From NCBI RefSeq assembly GCF_003703975.1, contig NZ_QTJY01000013.1, positions 1 through 64,000 of the forward strand: DNA of 64,000 nucleotides, in the 5' to 3' direction. The notes under the pieces were generated by a model that did not search any database, was not told where the DNA came from, and saw nothing but the letters and a program-made list of their open reading frames with translations. Origin of the DNA: Larkinella soli (GTDB taxonomy: Bacteria; Bacteroidota; Bacteroidia; Cytophagales; Spirosomataceae). Shown here one piece after another: positions 8,966 to 17,315 of this stretch. Position 1 is the first letter of the stretch. Each line of letters starts with the position of its first letter. The position numbers were made by a program, and so were the translations under genes.

Positions 8966-9586
8966 TCAGAACAGCCGCCAGTTTGAAATCTGCTCGATGA
9001 AGAAAGGAATGACCGGCGGATAGATCAGCACGATCACGAGTACTCCGAAAATCGCTCCGTACAGGTGAGCATCGTGGTTGATAGTGCCGCCCCCGCGCCG
9101 GGATTCGTAAAACGAATAGGCCATGTACATCGCCCCGAAAATGAAACCGGGTACGCCGATGGCCCCGTACAGGTAGATTTTCTCGGTCGGCTGGAACAGG
9201 ATGGCCGCAAACAGCAGGGCCGACACCCCGCCCGAAGCCCCCAGCGAGTTGTAATTGGAGCGGTTCCGCTGCCGGATCAGCGTGGGAAGGTCGGAAACCA
9301 CGATGGCGACCAGATAGAAAATCAGCAGGTAGAGCGGCCCGCCGGCCCCGAAAAGCATCCCGAACACCTGTTCGATCAGCCGCCCGAAGAAGTAGAGGCT
9401 GATCATATTGAAAATCAGGTGTCCGAAGTCGGCATGCACGAAGCCGGAGGTCAGCAGCCGGTACCACTGCCCGCCCCGGAGGACCTTCTGCGGGTTCAGC
9501 ACCCAGCTGTCGAGAAAGCGCTCGTTGCGCCAGGCATAGAGACTGATGAGCGTCGTTATTAGAATAATGGCAAGTGTCGTCGTCAT
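8966..9586 (-). CDS. Rhomboid family intramembrane serine protease
   Basis: Rhomboids cleave substrate membrane helices inside the bilayer. This 206-residue protein has about six membrane segments. The catalytic Ser118 lies in the GASG motif (116-119). The His partner is probably His174 in HDAHLYGAIFG, and the oxyanion-side HLIFN motif is at 56-60. These residues are all present, so activity is expected. The first helix is unusually placed (MTTTLAIILITTLISLYA) and followed by a charged loop. The gene sits between a polyprenyl synthase gene (17 nt upstream) and the LytTR regulator gene (6 nt downstream). Confidence 0.88.
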   Translation of the reverse strand: MTTTLAIILITTLISLYAWRNERFLDSWVLNPQKVLRGGQWYRLLTSGFVHADFGHLIFNMISLYFFGRLIEQVFGMLFGAGGPLYLLIFYLVAIVVSDLPTLIRQRNRSNYNSLGASGGVSALLFAAILFQPTEKIYLYGAIGVPGFIFGAMYMAYSFYESRRGGGTINHDAHLYGAIFGVLVIVLIYPPVIPFFIEQISNWRLF

Positions 9587-9602
9587 AGAGGTTTAGGACG
9601 GG

Positions 9603-10586
9603 TCAGCTTTCCCGTCCGATCAGTTGTTCGGCGAAGTCCAGCAGAACCGCCTTACGACCGGGATCGGCCGGAAGGCTTTCAAAATTGGCAAATCCCCGGG
9701 TAAAATAATCCGCGATCCGCTGTTCGGTCAGTTGCCGGATACCCAGCCGATCGTAAATGGCCGTAACGGCCTGTACTTTTTCCTGTTTGTCGAAATCCGT
9801 CCGGCCCAGCCAGTCCGTCAGTTCCTCCTTCAGCGGACCCGTCGCCTGCTGGAGGGCTTCGATAAGCAGAAACGTCTTCTTGTTGGCAATGATGTCTCCG
9901 CCCACCTGTTTGCCGAACTTGGCCGGGTCGCCGTAGACGTCGAGCAGGTCGTCCTTCAGCTGGAATCCGAGCCCGATGTCGATGCCGCCTTCCCGGAGCA
10001 GGTCGGTAGCCTCGCAGCCGGCTCCGGCGATGATCCCGCCCAGTTCGAGCGCAAAGCCCAGCAGAACCGAGGTTTTGAGCCGGATCATGGCAATGTACTC
10101 TTCTTCCGTAACGTCCCAGCGGGTTTCAAAATTCATATCCAGCTGCTGGCCTTCGCAGACGTCGGCGGCCGTACGGTTGAACCGCATCAGCACCTTTTTC
10201 AGATACGGCGTTTCCACATCCACCAGCAGTTCGTAGGCATTGACCAGCATCACGTCCCCGGAGAGGATGGCGATGTTGTGGTTCCACTTCTCATGCACCG
10301 TCGGACGGCCCCGGCGCAGCGGTGCCTGGTCCATGATGTCGTCGTGCATGAGCGTAAAATTATGAAAAACTTCCACCGCCACGGCCGGTTTCAGGGCCTT
10401 CCGCCAGTCGTCGGTGAAGAGGTAGGCGGCCATGAGGGTCATGAGCGGCCGCATCCGCTTTCCGCCCAGATTCATGATGTAACGTATCGGGTCGTACAGT
10501 TCGGCGGGATGCCGGCCGTAGTCGGTCTGTTGAATCTCCTGATGAAGCGCTTCTAAAAAAAGAGACGGTGTTATCGTTTGGGTCAT
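9603..10586 (-). CDS. Polyprenyl (trans-isoprenyl) diphosphate synthase
   Basis: This 327-residue enzyme condenses isopentenyl diphosphate onto an allylic diphosphate to make a longer isoprenoid, for menaquinone side chains or carotenoids. Substrate-binding GGKRMRP is at 41-47. The first aspartate-rich motif DDIMD is at 82-86, followed by RRGRPTVH, and the second DDLLD is at 212-216. The product chain length cannot be told from the motif alone. The gene is in a minus-strand run with miaA upstream and the rhomboid gene downstream. Confidence 0.9.
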   Translation of the reverse strand: MTQTITPSLFLEALHQEIQQTDYGRHPAELYDPIRYIMNLGGKRMRPLMTLMAAYLFTDDWRKALKPAVAVEVFHNFTLMHDDIMDQAPLRRGRPTVHEKWNHNIAILSGDVMLVNAYELLVDVETPYLKKVLMRFNRTAADVCEGQQLDMNFETRWDVTEEEYIAMIRLKTSVLLGFALELGGIIAGAGCEATDLLREGGIDIGLGFQLKDDLLDVYGDPAKFGKQVGGDIIANKKTFLLIEALQQATGPLKEELTDWLGRTDFDKQEKVQAVTAIYDRLGIRQLTEQRIADYFTRGFANFESLPADPGRKAVLLDFAEQLIGRES

Positions 10587-10659
10587 GGCTCAAAAATAAG
10601 CAAAACTGCCGGTTGTCGGCTACCCCGGAGCCGGTTTTGGGATAAACGGCGCAAGCGGG

Positions 10660-11577
10660 TCAACCATAAACACTTACAATTTCATCGGCCAGCCGGGCGG
10701 TCGGGGCCAGCCCGTCGAGCCACCGGATCGGCAGGCCGTCACGCTCCATTTTCCGGAAAAACGTCATCTGCCGCTTCGCAAACTGATGAATGGCGGTTTC
10801 GAGCCGGGCCGTCATCGTCGGCCGATCCAGTTCACCCTGAAGGTATTGGGTAATGAACTTGTACTCAAGTCCGTAGAAGATCAGCTTTTCAGCCGGGATG
10901 CCCCGGTCCAGCAGGCCCTGCACCTCCTCGATCAGGCCGTTCCGCAGCCGGTCGTGCAGGCGCCGGGTGATGCGCTCCCGCCGAACCTCGACGGGCAGAT
11001 CGATGCCGAAAACGAGGGTTTCAGGCAGCGGAAACACCCGGTCCGGCGCCGTATCGGGATGGCGGGCGAGGTGGCGGGCAATCTCGATGGCCCGGATCAG
11101 CCGCTTTCGCGTCGAGGTGTCGGCCAGCGGGGTATAGGCCGAGGGATTCTCCCGAAAAAGCGCCTGTAATTCTTCCGTGGAACGGCTTTCCAGGTCTCTT
11201 CGCAGTGTTTCGTCGATCGGAATGGCCGTAAACTGATGCCCTTTCAGCACGGCTTCCAGATACAGCCCGGTGCCCCCGCAGACCACCGGAACCCGGCCGC
11301 GCTCCAGAATACCGGGCAGGACGCCGTAAAAATCCTGCTGGTACTGATACAGGTGGTAATCGGCCCCGGCCTCAACCACGTTGATGAGGTGGTACGGGAT
11401 GGTTTTGTCTTCAATCCGGTATTCGTCCAGGTCCTTGCCCGTGCCGAGGTCCATATCGCGGTACACCTGCCGTGAATCCACGCTGACGACCTCCCCGCCC
11501 AACCGGTCGGCCACCTGAACGGCCAGCCGGGTTTTGCCGCTCGCCGTCGGCCCCAGAATGACGATGATTTTCGGCAT
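10660..11577 (-). CDS. miaA: tRNA dimethylallyltransferase
   Basis: MiaA transfers a dimethylallyl group to A37 of tRNAs reading UNN codons. The 305-residue protein shows the P-loop GPTASGKT (8-15) and the substrate motif VVSVDSRQVYRDMDLGTGK around 34-52. It also has the GGTGLYLEAVLKG segment and the RITRRLHDRL region expected of the family. It starts 4 nt after the preceding Vsr-like gene ends, indicating cotranscription. Confidence 0.95.
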   Translation of the reverse strand: MPKIIVILGPTASGKTRLAVQVADRLGGEVVSVDSRQVYRDMDLGTGKDLDEYRIEDKTIPYHLINVVEAGADYHLYQYQQDFYGVLPGILERGRVPVVCGGTGLYLEAVLKGHQFTAIPIDETLRRDLESRSTEELQALFRENPSAYTPLADTSTRKRLIRAIEIARHLARHPDTAPDRVFPLPETLVFGIDLPVEVRRERITRRLHDRLRNGLIEEVQGLLDRGIPAEKLIFYGLEYKFITQYLQGELDRPTMTARLETAIHQFAKRQMTFFRKMERDGLPIRWLDGLAPTARLADEIVSVYG

Positions 11578-11581
11578 GGTC

Positions 11582-12484
11582 TTACAACATCTTTACAAAC
11601 TTAATGCTCCCCGCATTATAAACCGGAACATAACCCCGGGCCGGAAAGTCGGCTTCGGTCAGACCGTCGGGGAGCCGGTGGGGATAATACCGGGTCCACT
11701 CGCCCGGCCGCAGCCAGAAGGTCTGCGGCTCAGTCAGTTCCTGCCGGACGAAGCCCAGTTTTTCGTAGCTCCGCCCGTCGGACCAGTCGCGGTCGGCGTA
11801 GGTCATGAGGTCGTCGGGGCGGTGCTCGCGGATGAACGCTTTGAGCAGCTTATCCAGCCCGCCCACCACCGTGCAGCCCCGAAGGCCGGAAAACCGCACC
11901 AGCTCGACCGAACGCGAAGGGCGACCGTCGCGCAGGACCGACCGCGGATAGCCGAAAGTGGCGACGGCCACCAGCAGTTCGGCCGGTCCGGGCGTCAGTG
12001 GCGGCCGGAAGGCCGGAGACAGCACCCGGAAATACCGCCCGGGCAGAAACAGGCCGTATTTGTATTTCGACTGCGTCACCACCTGGAGATGATTTTCTTC
12101 CAGAAACCGCGCTACTGTGGGCCGGTCGATCCGGCGAACCTGCGTCAGTCGGGCCGGGATTCGTTCCGAGAAGCCCGCCAGCGCCCGGAGCCGCGACAAC
12201 ACGACGGCCGGTTTCTGATACCAGACGTCTTCCCAGAGGTGAACGACCCGCAGCCCTTCGGCCGAAAACCGTTCGGAAAGCCGCTGGAAAAACCTGCTGA
12301 CATCGGCCCGTTGTCGGAAGAAAGAATACGTTTGAAAATCAATGCAATGAATTAAAACGGACGTGCCGGAGAGCCGAAACAGGCGGAATGGACTGAAAGC
12401 CCCGGCTTCGAACGGCTCGACGGCCGGGGCGTCCGATAAGGCTGCGAGGAGGTCCTCCGGAAATTTCGTGATCAAAGCGTCCAA
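11582..12484 (-). CDS. Predicted Vsr-like nuclease fold protein of unknown role
   Basis: This is a 300-residue protein. Around residues 70-100 the order (a basic helix, then VVHLWEDVWYQKP and a leucine-rich helix) recalls the end of Vsr-type very-short-patch endonuclease domains. The C-terminal half has TFGYPRSV, VELVRFSGLRGCTVVGG and MTYADRDWSDGRSYEKLGF. These resemble a domain I recall beside Vsr/EDxHD nuclease domains in phage and homing-type proteins, where SYADRRWS.G..Y..LGF recurs. A full catalytic set is not identifiable by eye. The gene overlaps the miaA operon at 4 nt spacing. The assignment is from remembered patterns, not a search. Confidence 0.5.
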   Translation of the reverse strand: MDALITKFPEDLLAALSDAPAVEPFEAGAFSPFRLFRLSGTSVLIHCIDFQTYSFFRQRADVSRFFQRLSERFSAEGLRVVHLWEDVWYQKPAVVLSRLRALAGFSERIPARLTQVRRIDRPTVARFLEENHLQVVTQSKYKYGLFLPGRYFRVLSPAFRPPLTPGPAELLVAVATFGYPRSVLRDGRPSRSVELVRFSGLRGCTVVGGLDKLLKAFIREHRPDDLMTYADRDWSDGRSYEKLGFVRQELTEPQTFWLRPGEWTRYYPHRLPDGLTEADFPARGYVPVYNAGSIKFVKML

Positions 12485-12595
12485 CGAATTGTCATAAAAA
12501 GATGTCTAAGCCCAAAGACAGGACAGCCGATGGTAGAAATCGCCCTGAAAACCATTATACTTGCCTGAATATCCATATCCTGCAACCCTAACCTG

Positions 12596-13345
12596 ATGAA
12601 CCGGCCACACCTGATGACGTACCGTCCGGCGCTGCTGTTTGTCGTTCTCCTGACGGCGGCCGGCACCGCCTTCGGACAGAATGTTGCCCGGACGACCTTC
12701 CGTGAGCAGGCCGTCGAGTACGCCCGCAACCGCTACCTGCGGTCGACCGCCGATCAGGCCCGGCTGTATAACGGGCCTGAATTTATCCCCTATTCGCCGA
12801 ACATCAAAGGTCACCCCTACCTCGACTCACTCTGGCAAACCGGCTCGGTTCAGTACGACGGGGTGCTTTACCGGAATATTTCCCTGCTGTACGACGTGGT
12901 CGGCGACGCGGTGATCGTGCCCCATTCCGACAGTCTGTACCGCATCCGGCTTCAAAGTATGCGGATCGGCGGTTTCGACCTGCCCGGCCATACCTTCATC
13001 CGGGTCGATGCCGACAGCGCCCGCAATTCCGGCCTGAAAACCGGCTTTTACGACCGGCTGTACGACGGCCGCAGGGTGGACCTATTGGCGAAACGGGTGA
13101 AAACCATCAAAACCGACTTCGTGCATGGTGCCGTAGTGGAGGAGTACCTCAACGGTGATACCTATTACATCGGCAGAAACGGCGTATTTACGCCCGTCCG
13201 GTCGAAGCGGGCGGTGCTGGCGATGTTCGCCGACCAGAAAAAACCGCTGCGGAAATACCTGCGCGAGAACCGCATCAAGTTCCGACGGGACCGCGAAGGC
13301 GCCATCGTGAAACTCACCCGACGTTATGACGAAACCAGCCAGTGA
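12596..13345 (+). CDS. Secreted protein of a TonB/DUF4249 cluster
   Basis: The 249-residue product starts with a signal peptide (LMTYRPALLFVVLLTAAGTAFG, cleavage before QN) and is otherwise soluble and basic. No known domain is recognised. It carries several aromatic and Asp/Gly turns (NISLLYDVVGDAVIV, FYDRLYDGRRVDLLAK) that suggest a beta-rich fold. It heads a four-gene plus-strand cluster, and its TGA overlaps the ATG of the TonB receptor gene in TGATG, so translation is coupled. A role in the uptake or surface assembly served by that receptor is inference only. Confidence 0.65.
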   Translation: MNRPHLMTYRPALLFVVLLTAAGTAFGQNVARTTFREQAVEYARNRYLRSTADQARLYNGPEFIPYSPNIKGHPYLDSLWQTGSVQYDGVLYRNISLLYDVVGDAVIVPHSDSLYRIRLQSMRIGGFDLPGHTFIRVDADSARNSGLKTGFYDRLYDGRRVDLLAKRVKTIKTDFVHGAVVEEYLNGDTYYIGRNGVFTPVRSKRAVLAMFADQKKPLRKYLRENRIKFRRDREGAIVKLTRRYDETSQ

Positions 13346-16119
13346 TGATGCCCAATTCCTACCGAGCCCTTCTCCTGCTTTTCTGCCTGACGCTCCCGCT
13401 TTCTGCGGCCGTCGGCCAGTCGAACGACGACCGGCCGATTCAGCGTAATTTTTCGGGCCTGAACTTCCGGCAGTTCGTCGGGGAAATCGAATCGCAGAGC
13501 GACTACCGGTTCTACTTCAACCCGCGCGACGTCGACAGCCTGCGCGTCGATGTTCAGGGCAATAACCGCCGGCTGCCCGCCCTGCTCTCCGAAATTCTGG
13601 GTCCCAAAAATCTCTATTTCGCCATCGACGCCCGGAAGCGGGTGTTCATCACCGCCGAGCGGGGCATCCGGACGGAACTTCCCATCGGCTTTTCGGATCG
13701 CGGCAGCGGCCCGGGTGACGCCGACACGAACGTGGTCGACTATCTGGCCGAAAAGGAACAACGACGCATCACGCTCGAAACCCGCCTGTTCGAAATCGGC
13801 CGGCGGACGAATCCCATCCGCCCCGGTACGGCCAACCTGGCCGGCCACATCCGCAATGCGGCCTCGGGCGAACCCGTGATCGGCGTGGCGGTGTACATCG
13901 AAAAACCACGCATCGGCGTTCTGACCGACCAGTTCGGCTACTACTCGATCACACTGCCCCGCGGGCGGCATGAGCTGAAAATCCGAAGCATCGGTATGAA
14001 AGACACCCGGCGCCAGATTCTGCTCTATAACGAAGGCAAGCTCGACATCGAAATGGAGGACGACGTCATTCCCCTCCGGGAGGTGGTGATCGAAGCCGAG
14101 AAGGACGTGAACGTCTCCGGGATGCAGATGGGCCTGGAACGGCTCGATATCCGGACGCTGAAGCAGGTGCCGACGGCTTTCGGCGAAGCCGACCTGCTGA
14201 GGGTGGTGCTGACGCTGCCGGGCGTCAAATCGGTCGGTGAAAGCAGCGTCGGCCTCAACGTACGGGGCGGCTCCACCGACCAGAACCTGATCCTGTACAA
14301 CGACGCGACCATCTACAATCCCTCCCACCTGTTCGGGTTCTTCTCGGCCTTCAACCCGGACATGATCAAGAACGTCGAGTTGTATAAAAGCGGTATTCCG
14401 TCGCGCTACGGCGGCCGGCTTTCGTCGGTGCTGGAGGTAACCACCCGCGACGGCAACAAGAAAAAGCTGGCCGGCTCGGGCGGCATCGGGCTGCTGACGG
14501 GGCGCCTGACGCTCGAAGGGCCGATCATAAAGGAAAAATCCTCTTTTCTGATCGGAGCACGTTCGACCTATTCCGACTGGCTGCTCCGGAATCTGAAAAA
14601 CCGGGCCTTCCAGAACAGCGCGGCCTCGTTCTATGACCTCAACGCCCACATTACACACGAGTTCAGCGAGAAAAACACGATTTATCTGACCGGTTATCTT
14701 AGCCGGGACCGGTTCCGGCTCAACAGCGACACCGCCTATCAGTACCGGAATCAGAACGCATCCCTGAAGTGGAAACACATCTTCAATCCCAAACTGTACA
14801 GTGTCTTTACGACCAGTTACAGCGGCTACCGGTACAGTGTGTCGAGCGACCGGAATCCGGTCAACGCCTATCAACTGGACTTCGGCATCGAGCAGTATAC
14901 CTTCAAAACCGACTTCAACTACTATCCCACCGCCCGGCATACCCTGGACTTCGGCCTGAGTTCGACCCTGTACAAACTCCGGCCGGGTAACTACCAGCCG
15001 CTGGGTTCCGAAAGCCTGATCCGGCCGGAGGTGGTCTCGCCCGAGCAGGGGCTGGAAACCGCCCTGTATGCCGGCGACCGCTTCGACATCTCGCCCCGGC
15101 TGTCGATCAGCTTCGGCCTGCGGTATTCGCTGTTCAACTACCTCGGCCCGAAAAACCTCTTCGTGTATCCGACCGGCAGCCGGATGACCGAAGCCAACAT
15201 CCGCGACACGCTCTCCTACGGAGCCGGAAAGAACATCCAGACCTACCACGGCCCCGAATACCGTATTTCGGCCCGGTATGCCTTTACGTCCGATGCCTCC
15301 ATCAAGCTCAGCTACAACCGGATGCGGCAATACATCCATATGCTGTCGAACACGACGTCGATGGCCCCTACCGACATCTGGAAGCTCAGCGACCCCAACA
15401 TTCGCCCCCAGGTCGGCGACCAGTATTCCATCGGCCTGTATAAAAACCTGAAAAACAATACCATCGAAACCTCGGTCGAAGCGTACTACAAAACCATGCA
15501 GAACATGCTGGACTTCCAGAGCGGGGCCACCCTCATCATGAACCAGCACCCTGAAACGGAGGTCGTCCGGGCGGAGGGGCTGGCCTATGGGGTCGAGTTT
15601 CTGGTTAAAAAGCTGACCGGCCGGTTCAACGGCTGGCTCAGTTACACCTACGCCCGCACCTTCCTGCGCGTCGACCGGAGCATTCCGCAGGAGAACATCA
15701 ACCGGGGTGACTATTACCCGAGCAATTTCGATAAACCGCACGACGTCACCTGGGTCGGAAATTACCGCATCAACCGCCGGTTCAGCATCTCCCTGAATTT
15801 TACCTACAGCACCGGTCGGCCGATCACGCTGCCGCTGGCGAAATATGAACTGGGCGGTTCGCAGCGGGTTTACTACTCCGAACGGAACCGGTACCGCATC
15901 CCGGATTACTACCGCTCGGACCTGTCGCTGAACGTCGAAGGCAACCACCGCGTCCGGAAGCTGGCCCACAGTTCGTGGACCTTCGCCGTGTATAACCTGA
16001 CCGGCCGCCGTAACGCCTACTCGGTCTATTTCAGCTCCTTAGGCGGGGTGGTGCGGGGGTATAAACTGTCGATCTTCGGGCAGCCGATTCCAACGGTGAC
16101 CTATAATTTCAAATTCTGA
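13345..16119 (+). CDS. TonB-dependent outer-membrane receptor with STN domain
   Basis: This is a TonB-dependent outer-membrane receptor of 924 residues. It has a signal peptide (ALLLLFCLTLPLSAAVG) and a secretin/TonB short N-terminal domain at about 35-115. A carboxypeptidase-regulatory-like beta sandwich follows at about 168-235 (LAGHIRNAASGEPVIGVAVY). The plug domain has LNVRGGSTDQNLILYNDATIY and is followed by a 22-strand-type barrel. The STN domain suggests signalling through an anti-sigma factor, but none is adjacent. The ATG at 13345 was chosen over the GTG at 13342 because it forms the TGATG overlap; a third ATG follows at 13348. The transported substrate is unknown. The paired DUF4249 gene begins 3 nt downstream. 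Confidence 0.88.
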   Translation: MMPNSYRALLLLFCLTLPLSAAVGQSNDDRPIQRNFSGLNFRQFVGEIESQSDYRFYFNPRDVDSLRVDVQGNNRRLPALLSEILGPKNLYFAIDARKRVFITAERGIRTELPIGFSDRGSGPGDADTNVVDYLAEKEQRRITLETRLFEIGRRTNPIRPGTANLAGHIRNAASGEPVIGVAVYIEKPRIGVLTDQFGYYSITLPRGRHELKIRSIGMKDTRRQILLYNEGKLDIEMEDDVIPLREVVIEAEKDVNVSGMQMGLERLDIRTLKQVPTAFGEADLLRVVLTLPGVKSVGESSVGLNVRGGSTDQNLILYNDATIYNPSHLFGFFSAFNPDMIKNVELYKSGIPSRYGGRLSSVLEVTTRDGNKKKLAGSGGIGLLTGRLTLEGPIIKEKSSFLIGARSTYSDWLLRNLKNRAFQNSAASFYDLNAHITHEFSEKNTIYLTGYLSRDRFRLNSDTAYQYRNQNASLKWKHIFNPKLYSVFTTSYSGYRYSVSSDRNPVNAYQLDFGIEQYTFKTDFNYYPTARHTLDFGLSSTLYKLRPGNYQPLGSESLIRPEVVSPEQGLETALYAGDRFDISPRLSISFGLRYSLFNYLGPKNLFVYPTGSRMTEANIRDTLSYGAGKNIQTYHGPEYRISARYAFTSDASIKLSYNRMRQYIHMLSNTTSMAPTDIWKLSDPNIRPQVGDQYSIGLYKNLKNNTIETSVEAYYKTMQNMLDFQSGATLIMNQHPETEVVRAEGLAYGVEFLVKKLTGRFNGWLSYTYARTFLRVDRSIPQENINRGDYYPSNFDKPHDVTWVGNYRINRRFSISLNFTYSTGRPITLPLAKYELGGSQRVYYSERNRYRIPDYYRSDLSLNVEGNHRVRKLAHSSWTFAVYNLTGRRNAYSVYFSSLGGVVRGYKLSIFGQPIPTVTYNFKF

Positions 16120-16122
16120 GCG

Positions 16123-17298
16123 ATGATGCGAATCGGTGAGGAAATCAGCAAAAATAGCCGGGCCGGAATGCACTGGAAGCGGGTTCCGGCTCTGGTCGGG
16201 TTGCTGCTGGCAGTGCTCTGGGGCTGCGTGGACCCCTATCGTCCGCCGGCTATTTCGGCCCCCAATACGTACCTGGTCGTCGACGGTTTCCTGAACGGCG
16301 CGGGGCCGAGTACCATCCGGCTGTCGCGCACCCAGAACCTGAGCGACAACAAAAGAGTGACGGTGGAAACCAAAGCCGTCGTGCAGGCTGAAGCCCAAAC
16401 CGGGGGCAGCTTTCCCTTCACCGACAAAGGCGACGGCACTTATACCCGCCCGACCGCCGACTTCCGCTTCGGTCAGAAATACCGCCTTCGCATCAAAACC
16501 AACGGCGGGCGCGAATACCTGTCGGACTACGTGACGGTGCTGAAAACGCCGGCCGTCGACAGCCTCAGCTGGCAGGCGCAGGGCGACGGCGTTCAATTTC
16601 ACGTCAGCACCCACGACCCCGCCAACAACACCCGGTATTACCGCTGGGAGTTTGAGGAAACCTGGGAGTATTACGTGAATTTCTTTTCCCGGATCGAATA
16701 CCAAAACGGGAAGTTCGACGTCCGGCAGGAAGACATCAGCCACTGCTGGCGGACCGAGAAATCGACCAGCATCTGGCTGGGTTCGTCGTCGCGGCTGTCG
16801 CAGGACGTCATCAGCAAGGCACAGCTGCTGAAGGTATCTCCGTCGACCTCCGACCGTCTGCGAATCCGCTACAGCCTGCTGGTCAAACAATACGCCCTCA
16901 CGGCCGAGTCCTATGAGTTCTGGCAGAACCTGAAAAAGAACACCGAAAGCCTGGGGTCGCTGTTCGATCCGCAACCCTTCCAGGCGATGGGCAACATCCA
17001 CAGCGTGGCCGATCCCAATGAGCCGGTTATCGGCTACCTGAGCGGCTATTCGGTGGAAGAGAAACGGATCTTCATCGCCCGCACCCAACTGCCCGACTGG
17101 CGGGTGCCGACCCTTTATGAAAGCTGTGAACCCGACACGATTCCGGTCAAAGACGCCGTGACCGAAGTCGAACGCGGTCTGGTGCCGATCGACGAAATCC
17201 TGAATATGCGCGGTCAGGTGGTCGGCTATTCCATGTCGTCCGAATACTGCGTCGACTGCCGCACCCGGGGTTCCAACGTCAGACCCAGTTACTGGTAA
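16123..17298 (+). CDS. DUF4249 lipoprotein
   Basis: The 391-residue protein has a lipobox-ending signal peptide (LVGLLLAVLWGC), so it is anchored to the outer membrane. The rest fits DUF4249, a beta-rich family encoded almost always beside TonB receptors in Bacteroidota: YLVVDGFLNGAGPSTIRLSRTQ, then YRLRIKTNGGREYLSDYV and a late VIGYLSGYSVEEKRIFI. The C terminus contains paired cysteines (YCVDCRTRG) that could form a disulfide. It probably forms an outer-membrane complex with the receptor encoded 3 nt upstream. Confidence 0.85.
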   Translation: MMRIGEEISKNSRAGMHWKRVPALVGLLLAVLWGCVDPYRPPAISAPNTYLVVDGFLNGAGPSTIRLSRTQNLSDNKRVTVETKAVVQAEAQTGGSFPFTDKGDGTYTRPTADFRFGQKYRLRIKTNGGREYLSDYVTVLKTPAVDSLSWQAQGDGVQFHVSTHDPANNTRYYRWEFEETWEYYVNFFSRIEYQNGKFDVRQEDISHCWRTEKSTSIWLGSSSRLSQDVISKAQLLKVSPSTSDRLRIRYSLLVKQYALTAESYEFWQNLKKNTESLGSLFDPQPFQAMGNIHSVADPNEPVIGYLSGYSVEEKRIFIARTQLPDWRVPTLYESCEPDTIPVKDAVTEVERGLVPIDEILNMRGQVVGYSMSSEYCVDCRTRGSNVRPSYW

Positions 17299-17315
17299 CC
17301 GAAAAGCCGTAGCCT

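Noticed and set aside
13324-15969. An 881-codon open frame on the minus strand
   Set aside because: It is the antisense shadow of the TonB receptor gene, whose domains and motifs are clear on the plus strand. The antisense product is Val/Arg/Gly-rich without domains.
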